DNA from: Bacterioplanoides pacificum
GTDB lineage: Bacteria > Pseudomonadota > Gammaproteobacteria > Pseudomonadales > Oceanobacteraceae
NCBI RefSeq assembly: GCF_042648445.1
Contig: NZ_JBHRYB010000001.1
Span: forward strand, 620,001-684,000
Reading direction: 5' to 3'
DNA length: 64,000 nucleotides
Both the position numbers and the translations under genes were made by a program. The notes below the pieces were generated by a model. That model did not search any database. It was not told where the DNA came from and was given only the letters and a program-made list of their open reading frames with translations. Below, in pieces: positions 26,785 through 35,579 of this stretch; within the stretch, counting starts at the first letter, position 1; the number at the start of each line of letters is the position of its first letter.

Positions 26785-27450
26785 TTAGGCTCGATATAAA
26801 TTCACCCAGCGAAACTCATCCAGTTCATCCAAATCGGGGACGGTAAAGGATTCTTGGCGACCAATTTTCTGATAGGGCGGGAAATTAAAATCTTTCACCC
26901 GTGAATCGGCTACCAGAACCTTACTGGCTTTTTGCCGAAATATGTCCAGCAGTGGCAAATTCGCTTTGTCATACAACACGTCGGCGGCAATCAGCAGGTC
27001 GAGTGGTTCGTTGAAGTCAAATAAATCACCGTGTAAGCGATAATCCACCTGATTTAACCGGGCGTTGGCAGCACAGGCCAATAACGCATCCGGATCAATA
27101 TCGCAGGCGATCACTTCGCGTGCGCCGGCGATGACACAAGCGATGGCCACCACTCCGGAGCCAGCGCCAAAATCCATCACTTTTTTATCTTTTACCCAGT
27201 GTGGATTGGCTAAAATCTGACGCGCTAATACCTGGCCGCTGGCCCAGCAAAATGCCCAGTAAGCCGGATAGCTCTGAATGGATAATATTTCTTGCTGGCT
27301 GAAAGGGCGCCGCATCGCCTCAGGTTCAACCAGCCAGAGTTTAATTTGCTCACATTGGGGTAAGGACTGAATACTGACGCTGGCATCGCTCAGCATCTGT
27401 TGTATGCATGTGTTTAACGGCTGTTGTGGTGATTGTGGTTGCTGCGTCAA
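26785..27450 (-). CDS. Class I SAM methyltransferase (paralogue of the one at 5215-5862)
   Basis: 221 residues. YWAFCWASGQVLARQILANP (~64-83), KVMDFGAGSGVVAIACVIAGA (two parts, ~89-109), ACDIDPDAL, LLIAADVLYD. Same family as the Nnt1/ETFB-lysine methyltransferase-like protein at 5215-5862. The target is not known. Its start overlaps the stop of the upstream MBL hydrolase gene by four bases. Confidence 0.75.
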   Translation of the reverse strand: MTQQPQSPQQPLNTCIQQMLSDASVSIQSLPQCEQIKLWLVEPEAMRRPFSQQEILSIQSYPAYWAFCWASGQVLARQILANPHWVKDKKVMDFGAGSGVVAIACVIAGAREVIACDIDPDALLACAANARLNQVDYRLHGDLFDFNEPLDLLIAADVLYDKANLPLLDIFRQKASKVLVADSRVKDFNFPPYQKIGRQESFTVPDLDELDEFRWVNLYRA

Positions 27451-28229
27451 GATGGGTTACCGTTTAATTCAATGGGCTGATCCGGCCGGGCAACGCGGTA
27501 ACCGGCCTGTTGTAATTGCTCTGCTGCCTGTTCGTTGGCGTAATGGTACAACACCAGTCGCTGGCGTATATCTTCCCGGTATTCGTGTAAATCGCTCAGG
27601 CCGGTGTGGGACGGATTCGGGTGCAGGCCACAGTCATGACAAATAACCTCATTACCTGTGAGTTTATGATGCAATATCTCCGGGATCGGACGGCTGTCGC
27701 CGCTGTAAAAAAATACCCCGGGCAGGTGCAGAGAAAAACCGGAGTTTGGTGCGTGATGGCGGTTGGCGTACAGTTTAAAATGCAGCCCGGCGTGGTAAAA
27801 CTCATCAGTAACCGGAATCAGCTGAAAGGCCTGCCAGAAGTCGTGGCCACCTTCGGCCATGGTGCCAAACTCCGGGTAAGTTGCTAAGCGCTGATGTAAA
27901 GTGGTCAGCAAATTCAGAGGCACAAATAGCCGCGTTAACGGCAGATTGTGTTGTTGTTGTTGTTGTTGTTGTTGCTGCTGCAACTTTAAGCGAACCGTTA
28001 AAATTTCCAGATCAGCGATATGATCCAGATGGCAGTGGCTGATAAAAATGGCTTTGGGAAGCTGCTGGTAACGCTGCAGGTAGCTGTGAATTGTACCGGG
28101 GCCGCAGTCAATCAGCAGCACCGCCTGGCCATCGTTTTCCAGAGTGGCCGCCGAACTGCCCATGGTTATTTGACCGCCACTGCCTGTGCCGTGAAAATTG
28201 AGTGAATAGTGTTGCGCTTTTGCGGTCAT
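27447..28229 (-). CDS. MBL-fold metallohydrolase (RNase Z/AtsA-like) with poly-Gln tract
   Basis: 260 residues from ATG 28229 (an ATG 18 bases earlier lacks a ribosome site). HCHLDH (~69-74) is the metal site; further ligands are in RHHAP, FYSGDSRP and CHDCGL. Architecture resembles RNase Z/arylsulfatase-type hydrolases but the substrate is unknown. Residues after the metal site contain ten Gln in a row coded by a CAA microsatellite. It is coupled to the downstream methyltransferase. Confidence 0.8.
   Translation of the reverse strand: MTAKAQHYSLNFHGTGSGGQITMGSSAATLENDGQAVLLIDCGPGTIHSYLQRYQQLPKAIFISHCHLDHIADLEILTVRLKLQQQQQQQQQQHNLPLTRLFVPLNLLTTLHQRLATYPEFGTMAEGGHDFWQAFQLIPVTDEFYHAGLHFKLYANRHHAPNSGFSLHLPGVFFYSGDSRPIPEILHHKLTGNEVICHDCGLHPNPSHTGLSDLHEYREDIRQRLVLYHYANEQAAEQLQQAGYRVARPDQPIELNGNPS
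27951..27980 (-). repeat. CAA trinucleotide microsatellite (10 Gln codons)
   Basis: On the minus strand two CAG and eight CAA codons in a row encode the poly-Gln tract of the MBL hydrolase. Slippage would change the protein by whole residues. Confidence 0.9.
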
Positions 28230-28262
28230 AACCCTACCTAACATCATCGAGAGGTCTGCATT

Positions 28263-28892
28263 ATGTGGCGTCCTAAATTAATGTCTATACCCACCGCCGA
28301 TCAGGCATTGCCAGGCCGGGATCAGCCGCTGACGGTTGATCCCCACCATTTTGTCAGTGGTGAACGTTTTGACGGCGATTGCCCGGCATATCTAAAACAG
28401 CTGATCATTGGTATGGGGTGTTTCTGGGGGGCGGAACGACGCTTTTTTCAGCAGCCTGGTGTGGCAGTAACGTCAGTGGGTTATGGCGCAGGCCACACCC
28501 CCAATCCAACCTATGATGAAGTGTGCAGTGGCCATACCGGTCATAATGAACTGGTGCGCATCTGGTACGATCCGCAGCAAACCACGCTGGAAGCGTTATT
28601 AAAAGTGTTCTGGGAAAGTCACGATCCGACCCAGGGCATGCGACAGGGTAATGATATCGGCACTCAGTATCGCTCGGGGATTTATCTGTTGCACGACGAC
28701 GAGCTGGCATTAGCGCAACAGAGTAAACAGCACTATCAGCAGCGCTTAAGCGAGCAGGGGTTGGCTGAGATTACCACCGAAATCAAAAAAGCCGGGCCTT
28801 ATTATCTGGCCGAAACCTATCATCAGCAGTATCTGGCGAAAAATCCCAATGGTTATTGCGGCTTAGCGGGCTGTAATGTCCGCTTTGACTAG
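28263..28892 (+). CDS. msrA: peptide-methionine (S)-S-oxide reductase
   Basis: 209 residues. MGCFWGAER with catalytic Cys ~53; GYGAGHTPNPTYDEVCSGHTGHNE (in parts); and DPTQGMRQGNDIGTQYRSGIY are standard MsrA motifs. It repairs methionine-S-sulfoxide. About 40 N-terminal residues precede the core, as in E. coli MsrA. GAGAGG lies 8 bases before ATG 28263. Its stop overlaps the converging next gene by four bases. Confidence 0.95.
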   Translation: MWRPKLMSIPTADQALPGRDQPLTVDPHHFVSGERFDGDCPAYLKQLIIGMGCFWGAERRFFQQPGVAVTSVGYGAGHTPNPTYDEVCSGHTGHNELVRIWYDPQQTTLEALLKVFWESHDPTQGMRQGNDIGTQYRSGIYLLHDDELALAQQSKQHYQQRLSEQGLAEITTEIKKAGPYYLAETYHQQYLAKNPNGYCGLAGCNVRFD

Positions 28893-29281
28893 GGCCTGTT
28901 AGCCGCTGCTGGCGGACAGCGGCTGTGTTTCACCTGAGGGAATGCCAGGTGAATAGCCCAGGCGATCGCCGTGGCGTAGGATAAATTGGTGGCCAGTTCG
29001 ATATGTGGGTTATTCAGGAATTCCCGCTGTGATGCCAGGCCACGGATTTTACTCGCCAGTTCCGGATCGAATGCCAGGTGCTGATTCCAGACTTTCTGAT
29101 GCAGGGCGGCATCAATATGATAAATGCCATAACTTTTGTTGGTCAGGCAGCTTGTGTCCGGCAGCTGGGTCTGGGCCAATAGCAGATTCTCGGTCGCGGC
29201 ACACTGTTTGCCAAGGTAGCGCAGGGTGGGGCGAATGATGTGTTCACGCAGTTCCTGAGCGTCTAATTCCATGACTGTCAT
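28889..29281 (-). CDS. Conserved hypothetical protein
   Basis: 130 residues, no signal peptide. Segments IIRPTLRYLG and TENLLLAQTQ near the N-terminus and LSYATAIAWAIHL near the C-terminus recall a family of short proteobacterial and phage proteins of unknown role. I cannot name a function. An alternative start is ATG 29272. It converges on msrA (four-base overlap) and is divergent from the TatD gene. Confidence 0.55.
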   Translation of the reverse strand: MTVMELDAQELREHIIRPTLRYLGKQCAATENLLLAQTQLPDTSCLTNKSYGIYHIDAALHQKVWNQHLAFDPELASKIRGLASQREFLNNPHIELATNLSYATAIAWAIHLAFPQVKHSRCPPAAANRP

Positions 29282-29363
29282 CCGCTACAAATGGCCAAAA
29301 CTGGTAAACAAATAGCAGCTCTGGCGCAACTTGCCAAGTCTGTAATGATTCAGAGGACAGCCG

Positions 29364-30179
29364 ATGGCAGCCAATAATGCCTTAGCCCGGTTAAAATGGG
29401 TCGATAGTCATTGTCATTTTGACTTTGATGCGTTTCGCCTGCATCGCTCACAACACTGGCAGCTGGCGCAGTCGCTGGGGCTCAGCGGATTAATTATTCC
29501 GGGTATTCATCTGCACCAGAGTGCACAACTGCCGGCGTTTTGTGCGGCAACGGCCTGGCATTATGCTCAGGGATTACACCCGTACTTTCTGGCGCAGCAT
29601 CAGTCTGCAGACATCGCCCGGCTGGCAGAGCTGCTGCAGCGGGATAAGGCCATTGCCGTGGGGGAAATAGGACTCGATTGGACGCTGGCCAGGCAAACGG
29701 CGGATGAACATGCCGCACGACAACAGCAGTGGTGGTATTTTACCGAGCAGGCAACGCTGGCTGAGCAACAAAAGTTGCCGCTGATTTTGCATATTCGTGG
29801 TGCCCATGATGAGGCCGCTTCCTGGTTACGGCGCCAGCGCTTCAGTCAGGGCGGGATTGTGCATGCGTTTTCCGGCAGTGTGCAGCAGGGCCAGCGCTGG
29901 CTGGAACTGGGTTTTAAGCTCGGTATTGGTGGGGCAATGACCTTTCCCCGGGCACAAAAACTGCGCCGTACCCTTCAGCAGCTGCCGTTACACAGCTGGC
30001 TGCTGGAAAGTGATGCGCCGGATATGCGTCCGTCCTTTTTTAATGCCGGAATCAATAGTCCGGTCGCTGTACCTCTGTACGGACACATACTGGCGGCGTT
30101 AACCGGCACTGAAGTGGAAGAGGTTGCCGCGGCTAATCTGCGGTCTCTGACGCAGATTTTTCCTACCGCTGTTTTTTAG
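29364..30179 (+). CDS. TatD-family metal-dependent hydrolase
   Basis: 271 residues. VDSHCHFDFD (~13-22) gives the HxH metal pair; AVGEIGLDW (~96-104) the Glu; LILHIRGAHDEA and IVHAFSGS give His ligands; LLESDAPDM the catalytic Asp. TatD-type proteins are TIM-barrel DNases or deoxyribonucleases with roles in DNA repair or fragment clearance. GGACAG precedes ATG 29364. Confidence 0.9.
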   Translation: MAANNALARLKWVDSHCHFDFDAFRLHRSQHWQLAQSLGLSGLIIPGIHLHQSAQLPAFCAATAWHYAQGLHPYFLAQHQSADIARLAELLQRDKAIAVGEIGLDWTLARQTADEHAARQQQWWYFTEQATLAEQQKLPLILHIRGAHDEAASWLRRQRFSQGGIVHAFSGSVQQGQRWLELGFKLGIGGAMTFPRAQKLRRTLQQLPLHSWLLESDAPDMRPSFFNAGINSPVAVPLYGHILAALTGTEVEEVAAANLRSLTQIFPTAVF

Positions 30180-30291
30180 AGGATCGGGCACTGTAAATCC
30201 GAGTTTTTAGATCAGGTTTTTCCATCAGCTTGTGTCCGCTGCTGACTGTGTATAGCTTGAAGGCAAGTCCACAAAGCAGAGGATACTGCGT

Positions 30292-30894
30292 ATGTTTCCC
30301 AATCATATGTTCGGCTTGTTATATCATCCCCGGGAGGAATGGGATGCCATTCGCAAAGAAGGGGCTCCCAGTCTGGTGCAGGTATTCGTGCGTTATGCTT
30401 TGTTACTGGCTCTGATTCCGCCGGTTTCGTTGTTTATCGGCTCCACTCAGATGGGCTGGAGTGTGGCCGGCGGTGATGTGGTGAAGCTCAGCACTGAGAG
30501 CGCTGTACCCATTGCCATTGCCTTTTATTTTGCCCTGTTGGTCGGGATCGCGTTTGTTGCTTATTGCATGTATTGGATGGAACGTACCTTTGGGGTGACG
30601 GCCAGCTTTGAGCGTTGCCTGATATTTACCGTATATACTTCTACCCCAATGTTCCTGGCCGGTTTTATCGGCCTGGTGCCTATTCTCTGGCTCGACTTTT
30701 TTGTCGTGTTGGCTGCTGTGGCTTACAGCGTGTATCTGCTATACAGCGGCATTCCGATTTTTATGGATATTCCGGAAGAGCGTGGTTTTATTTTTGCCAG
30801 CTCGGTGTTAACGGTTGGCTTGTGTGCCCTGGTGGGTTGTATGGCGATTACTGTGATTATGTGGGGAATGGGAATAGCCCCAAGCTTTATTTGA
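30292..30894 (+). CDS. Yip1-family membrane protein
   Basis: 200 residues with five hydrophobic segments (~37-58, ~77-100, ~118-135, ~138-155, ~165-190). The start MFGLLYHPREEWDAIRKE matches the Yip1 N-terminal motif. These bacterial inner-membrane proteins are of unknown function. A terminator follows. Confidence 0.8.
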   Translation: MFPNHMFGLLYHPREEWDAIRKEGAPSLVQVFVRYALLLALIPPVSLFIGSTQMGWSVAGGDVVKLSTESAVPIAIAFYFALLVGIAFVAYCMYWMERTFGVTASFERCLIFTVYTSTPMFLAGFIGLVPILWLDFFVVLAAVAYSVYLLYSGIPIFMDIPEERGFIFASSVLTVGLCALVGCMAITVIMWGMGIAPSFI

Positions 30895-30912
30895 CGCTGA
30901 GCTGAAGATATG

Positions 30913-30952
30913 AAAAATCCCGCCCGGTAGAGGATACCGGGCGGGATTTTTT
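30913..30952. terminator. Bidirectional terminator between Yip1 gene and pit
   Basis: A 16-bp perfect stem, AAAATCCCGCCCGGTA (30914-30929) with TACCGGGCGGGATTTT (30935-30950), loop GAGGA, A-run before and T-run after. It serves both converging genes. Confidence 0.93.
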
Positions 30953-30967
30953 GTGGCTGGCAGAAAC

Positions 30968-32233
30968 TCAGCCCCAGATGGCTGTGAAACTATAAAAGAA
31001 AATCACGGCCAGAGCGGCACCCGCGGGTAAGGTGACAATCCACGACACAAAAATAGAACCGATTTTTTTCATATTGAGGGAGTCAGCTCCCATCGCCAGG
31101 CCAACACCAAGGATGGCACCCACCAGGACATGGGTGGTCGAGATGGGCAAACCTGTGCCGGAAGCGACCACAACTGTGGTGGCTGCGGCCAGGGTGGCGG
31201 CAAAGCCACGGCTTGGCGTTAACTCAGTAATACCACTGCCAACGGTGGCGATAACCCGGTGACCAAAGGTCATTAAGCCCACCACAATGCCCAGAGCGCC
31301 AACCAGTAAAATCCAGATTGGCAGTGCGGATTTAGCAGCAATTTCACCACCGTGTTCAATAATGCTGACGACCGCAGCCACCGGACCGATGGCATTAGCC
31401 ACGTCGTTGGAACCGTGGGCAAATGCCATGGCACAGGCGGTAAAAATCATCAGAACGGAAAAGACTTTTTCTACATTAGCGAGATGGATCGCTTCTGACA
31501 CTTCCTGATCAGCATGAATTCGCTGCACAAAAAAAGCGCCGATGGCCATAACAACCAGGCCGATCAGGGTAGCCATCCACAGGGCATCCTGATACGACAG
31601 GTTCAGCCCCAGATGTTTCAGACCTTTGGTTAGTGTCACCATCGCAATAACAAAACCAACCAGCAGAATATAAAAGGGCACTAAGCGTTTAGATTGACGA
31701 AAAGGATCGCTGCTGTCGTGAATCCAGTGTTTAACGGTTTTATACAGCACAAATGAAATGCTGCCAGCCACAGCCGGAGAGACTACCCAGCTGGCGGCGA
31801 TGCTGCCAACTTTACCCCAGTTCACCGCATCCATTGAGATGCCAACGGCGGCAAAACCAACAATGGCGCCAACAATGGAATGGGTGGTGGAAACCGGCCA
31901 GCCCCGAAACGACGCAATCAGCAGCCAGGTGCCCGCTGCCAGCAGTGCTGACAACATGCCAAACACTAATAACTCCGGAGAATCGGCGGTGAATGATGGG
32001 TCAATAATGCCTTTACGAATGGTCGCGGTGACTTCGCCGCCGGCAAAGAAAGCACCCGCAAACTCGAAGACAATGGCAATTAAAACAGCTTGTTTGATGG
32101 TTATGGCTTTAGACCCAACGGAGGTCCCCATGGCATTGGCAACGTCATTCGCACCAATACCCCAGGCCATAAATGCACCAAAGACGCAGGCCAGGATAAT
32201 AAACACAGACCCCTGGTCGGCAATTAATTCCAT
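30968..32233 (-). CDS. pit: inorganic phosphate transporter, PiT family
   Basis: 421 residues with about ten membrane helices and the duplicated PiT signatures GANDVANAMGTSVGSKAIT (~26-44) and GSNDVANAIGPVAAV (~270-284). It imports phosphate with protons. No phoU-like gene (often paired with pit) is adjacent. The nearby phoD-type phosphatase is broken, a possible shift from scavenging ester phosphate to import only. Confidence 0.93.
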   Translation of the reverse strand: MELIADQGSVFIILACVFGAFMAWGIGANDVANAMGTSVGSKAITIKQAVLIAIVFEFAGAFFAGGEVTATIRKGIIDPSFTADSPELLVFGMLSALLAAGTWLLIASFRGWPVSTTHSIVGAIVGFAAVGISMDAVNWGKVGSIAASWVVSPAVAGSISFVLYKTVKHWIHDSSDPFRQSKRLVPFYILLVGFVIAMVTLTKGLKHLGLNLSYQDALWMATLIGLVVMAIGAFFVQRIHADQEVSEAIHLANVEKVFSVLMIFTACAMAFAHGSNDVANAIGPVAAVVSIIEHGGEIAAKSALPIWILLVGALGIVVGLMTFGHRVIATVGSGITELTPSRGFAATLAAATTVVVASGTGLPISTTHVLVGAILGVGLAMGADSLNMKKIGSIFVSWIVTLPAGAALAVIFFYSFTAIWG

Positions 32234-32432
32234 GATGAACTCCTGAGTTCACGGTAAAAAACGGCGCGATTCTACCTCAGCGTTTTCGTCGATCATAGGC
32301 GCCAGGGCATGAAAAACGGCATTAACTGAACTTTTATTCAATCTGGCTGGCGCTGGCTGAAAAGGGTCAGACCAGAGCGTCGCTGGCCCTGGCTGTGGTA
32401 AACTGGCGTATTATTTTTCTGGTGTTGTTAGC

Positions 32433-33548
32433 GTGTCTCATTCAGGTAAAAAATCCGGGCCTCCGGCTGCCCGCAAACGTCTGTCATTGTCGGGTGAAGC
32501 GGTTGAGCGCAAGCCCAGAATTCAGGTGCGTAAAGCATCAGCGACGGTTGCCAGCGCGAAAAAGCCGGCAACGAAAGCGGCCGCCAGAGCTGGGAAAACA
32601 ATCGGACTGCATCGTCGTAATGTTCACCAGGGGCGCTACGACATGGCGGCACTGGTTGCGACTTTGCCAGCGCTGGAGGCGCACCTGACGCTGAATCCAC
32701 GTGGTGAACAAACCATTAATTTCTCCGATCAGCAGGCAGTTTTATGTCTGAACCAGGCATTGCTGCAGCATCATTACGGTATTCATGGTTGGCACATTCC
32801 GGCCGGTTATTTATGCCCTCCTATCCCTGGTCGTGCTGATTACATTCATTATGCGGCGGATCTGCTGAAAAAATATCAGCTCGATCAGGGCCGGGTGACG
32901 GTGCTGGATATCGGTACCGGTGCCAATCTGATTTATCCGCTGCTGGGGGCTGCTGTGTATCAGTGGCAGCTGGTGGCGAGTGATATTGATACCGCTGCGC
33001 TGGAAAATGGTGGCGCCATTCTGGCCGCGAATCCGCAGCTGGCCGATCAGATTGAGTTACGCCAGCAGTCACAACCGCAGGCCATTTTTCAGCACCTGAT
33101 TCAGCCGGGGGAGCATTATCAGCTGACGCTGTGTAATCCGCCGTTTTATGCTTCTGCTGAAGAGGCGCAGGCCGAAAATCAGCGAAAACAGCGCAACCTG
33201 TCACGCCATCAGCAAAAGCGCCAGGAAGTCGTGAGCTCTGCTCCGGAGCTGGATGGAGTGTCGTCAGACCCGTGGGGTAAGGCGAAAGCCCGGGCTGAGC
33301 AGCGTAATTTTGGTGGTCAGCAGAATGAACTCTGGTGCGACGGTGGGGAGCTGGCGTTTTTGCAGCGGATGGCGCGGGAAAGTCGGGAATATTCGTGTCA
33401 GGTCGACTGGTTCACCTCACTGGTGTCGAAGCAGGATAATGTCCCGCTGTTGCTGGAATACCTGAAACGCCAGGGGGCGAAAAAAACCGAAGTGGTGAAG
33501 ATGTCTCAGGGGCAAAAAATCAGTCGTTTTATCGCCTGGTGCTTCTGA
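32433..33548 (+). CDS. rlmF: 23S rRNA (adenine1618-N6)-methyltransferase
   Basis: 371 residues from GTG 32433 (E. coli 308). A Lys/Arg/Ala-rich N-terminal extension (~1-60) precedes the conserved start LHRRNVHQGRYDM. SAM motif VLDIGTGANLIYPLLG; catalytic NPPF in TLCNPPFYASAEEA; C-terminal FVAW-like FIAWCF. It makes m6A at position 1618 of 23S rRNA. The ribosome site is weak and a later start cannot be excluded because the extension is low complexity. Confidence 0.9.
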   Translation: MSHSGKKSGPPAARKRLSLSGEAVERKPRIQVRKASATVASAKKPATKAAARAGKTIGLHRRNVHQGRYDMAALVATLPALEAHLTLNPRGEQTINFSDQQAVLCLNQALLQHHYGIHGWHIPAGYLCPPIPGRADYIHYAADLLKKYQLDQGRVTVLDIGTGANLIYPLLGAAVYQWQLVASDIDTAALENGGAILAANPQLADQIELRQQSQPQAIFQHLIQPGEHYQLTLCNPPFYASAEEAQAENQRKQRNLSRHQQKRQEVVSSAPELDGVSSDPWGKAKARAEQRNFGGQQNELWCDGGELAFLQRMARESREYSCQVDWFTSLVSKQDNVPLLLEYLKRQGAKKTEVVKMSQGQKISRFIAWCF

Positions 33549-33558
33549 ATCCTGACGG

Positions 33559-34296
33559 TTACAGCCAGGCTTTACCAAGCAAAATCACCCCGGAGCTCAG
33601 CAATAACACCCGGCACAATGCCATAAAGCGTACCTCGCTGATACGCCCCTGAATTTTATGGCCGAGCCAGACGCCCGCTAATGCCACGGGAGCGAGAATC
33701 AGAGCTGTGAGAAGCAGGGTCTGATGCCATTGACCGAGGAAATAATACGGCACCAGTTTTACGCTGTTCATCACGCCAAAAAAGATGGCGGTGGTCGCCA
33801 GCCAGCGCAATTTAGGCAGCTGACGGCCGATCAGGTAGATGTTGATCGGCGGTCCGCCGGCGTGAATTAACGTGCTGGTAAAGCCGGCGATGCCGCCCCA
33901 TAACCAGGCGGCACCGCGCAGCTGAGACAGGTAGCGGGTCAGTGGTTGCCAGCAGGCAAACAGGATACACAGAATAGCCAGTGTCAGTTGCAACACACTT
34001 TCGGGGAGTTTTCCCAGTACCAGGCTGCCGAGCAGAATGCCGGCCAGAGCGGCAGGGATAATATGTTGTAATTCGGATCTGATCACATGCTGGCGATAAT
34101 GCCAGATAGTCCGGGCGTCCATTAATAACAGCAACGGCAAAACCAGAGCGGCCGCACTGGACAGCGGCATCGTCAAAGTCAGCAGGGGCACCACGACGGT
34201 TCCGGCTCCGCTGGCGAAGCCGGATTTTGAAATGCCGGTGAAAATCAGGCCAATGACGGCCAGAACCCAGAACAGTGGCTGATCGTAAGGAATCAT
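33559..34296 (-). CDS. sulfite exporter TauE/SafE family permease
   Basis: 245 residues with eight predicted helices and the family features GFASGAGTVVVPLL (~26-39) and AGFTSTLIHAGGPPINIYL (~136-154). The transported anion is not predictable. Converges on rlmF with 10 bases between stops. Confidence 0.85.
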   Translation of the reverse strand: MIPYDQPLFWVLAVIGLIFTGISKSGFASGAGTVVVPLLTLTMPLSSAAALVLPLLLLMDARTIWHYRQHVIRSELQHIIPAALAGILLGSLVLGKLPESVLQLTLAILCILFACWQPLTRYLSQLRGAAWLWGGIAGFTSTLIHAGGPPINIYLIGRQLPKLRWLATTAIFFGVMNSVKLVPYYFLGQWHQTLLLTALILAPVALAGVWLGHKIQGRISEVRFMALCRVLLLSSGVILLGKAWL

Positions 34297-34344
34297 ACTG
34301 TGTATTTTGTTAATTGTGACTGGCGCAGTATGAACCTGTTGTGT

Positions 34345-34530
34345 TCATAGTGCTACTGGCGGCAAATCAAACCACAAAGCGGTCAGTGGTTCGTGACTGG
34401 TTGCTGTGATGGTTAATGGCCTGACCGAGTGGCAGCCTAATGCATCCGCCGGGTTCAGAGTCAGTTGTTCCCCGCGCTGGCTGACCCGCGCGGTGCCATT
34501 GATTATATGCAGGTAACTGCTGCCTGGCTG
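34345..34530 (-). pseudogene. C-terminal remnant of a pirin-like (YhaK) gene
   Basis: The minus-strand frame ending in TGA 34347-34345 reads QPGSSYLHIINGTARVSQRG, LTLNPADALG and ends EPLTALWFDLPPVAL. This is the C-terminal cupin of YhaK-type pirins (YLHxxxG, GDA, LLFDLP). There is no start and no N-terminal cupin; the LEA-2 gene lies directly upstream in another frame. About 62 codons remain. Confidence 0.6.
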
Positions 34531-34531
34531 A

Positions 34532-35380
34532 TTACAGGTTGATCAGCCTTTCTGAGCGAAATGTCAGCGCTTCTGCCTGCCAGCTCTGCAGTGCCGGAAT
34601 CAGTCTGGCATGACCATCGACAATAAACTTGGTCGGCTGGTCACTGTTGAGCAAATTCAGCAGCGCAGCGCCAACATCACTTAATCGCAGGCTGATGGGT
34701 AATGACACCGTTTGTTGCTCTCCCGCTTCAAGGGTAACCGACTGCAGCTCTGCTGAACTCAGGGTTTTGCCCATCGCCTGCAGATTAAAACCCAGTTGTT
34801 GCAGGGTTAAGGCAAAGCTGTTGGGGTTATCCAGTGCCAGTTGCAGTTGCAGCTTGATCTGGCTGAAGCCGGCCTCCAGCAACTCAACATCTTTCAGTTG
34901 TACGTCAGGCAGGCGTGGAACGGGTAACACATCCTCGTATTCCAGCGGAATGGCAATGTCACCCAGGACAGGCACCTGGATACGAATTTTACCACTCAGG
35001 CCGTAAGGAACTTCGTTCTGTTGCCGGGCATGATCCGCTGCCGCAAATAACTCCTTAAAACGCAGCACTATTGGCAGTTCTGTTGTGGTGCTGCCGGATG
35101 CGGGCAGGGTCAGCTGGGTATCCGGCTGTTGGATCTGTGCCAGTGATTGGCCGGCGATGGCCAGATCAAGTGTCAGCCCGGCTGTTGTCAGTGGAAACGG
35201 ATTGGGGTTGTCGAGCTTAATCCGGGCGTTCAGGGTGATGCTGGTGAGTGATAAATTGGCCACTGCGACACTGGTTACTGCTGCTGTGGGTTTTTGCGCC
35301 TGACTCAGTTGCTGCAGATTGGCACAGCTGGCAAGCATCAGAATGGCGAACCAGAGTAGTAGTTGCAGGGATGATTTCAT
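34532..35380 (-). CDS. LEA type 2 (WHy domain) lipoprotein
   Basis: 282 residues. Signal with lipobox LASC (Cys ~19). Two LEA-14/WHy domains: ~40-145 (LTSITLNARIKLDNPNPFPL) and ~160-275 (FSQIKLQLQLALDNPNSFAL), each with the D-NPN motif. Such lipoproteins are of unknown role in Gram-negative envelopes. Possibly an envelope-protection protein. Divergent from the YjfI-PspA operon. Confidence 0.8.
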   Translation of the reverse strand: MKSSLQLLLWFAILMLASCANLQQLSQAQKPTAAVTSVAVANLSLTSITLNARIKLDNPNPFPLTTAGLTLDLAIAGQSLAQIQQPDTQLTLPASGSTTTELPIVLRFKELFAAADHARQQNEVPYGLSGKIRIQVPVLGDIAIPLEYEDVLPVPRLPDVQLKDVELLEAGFSQIKLQLQLALDNPNSFALTLQQLGFNLQAMGKTLSSAELQSVTLEAGEQQTVSLPISLRLSDVGAALLNLLNSDQPTKFIVDGHARLIPALQSWQAEALTFRSERLINL

Positions 35381-35528
35381 AATAGCCTCCGTTATCAGGC
35401 GTCAGAGTGTAGCGCAAAGTGCCACGACTGTTTCACAGTGTCAGCAGCGCTCCGCCTGTATTTTGTATTTCTGCGGTATGGTAACGGCCGGTATCAGTCA
35501 TGGCCGGGACCGTCTGTTCTGGATTTTT

Positions 35529-35559
35529 ATTACATGTAATTGTTTGACTTGTTACATGT
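35529..35559 (+). promoter_or_regulatory. Repeated TTACATGT operator-like site before the yjfI-like operon
   Basis: A perfect 12-bp palindrome ATTACATGTAAT (35529-35540) and a second TTACATGT (35552-35559), spaced 22 bases apart (two helical turns). A -35-like TTGACT (35544-35549) sits between them and TAGTCT (35568-35573) may be the -10. This fits repressor-controlled sigma70 transcription. No sigma54 -24/-12 element, used by E. coli psp, was seen. Confidence 0.5.
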
Positions 35560-35579
35560 GAGGAGGGTAGTCTGCCTGT

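Noticed and set aside
28405..28710. Minus-strand frame inside msrA
   Set aside because: Shadow of a clearly homologous gene, without ribosome site.
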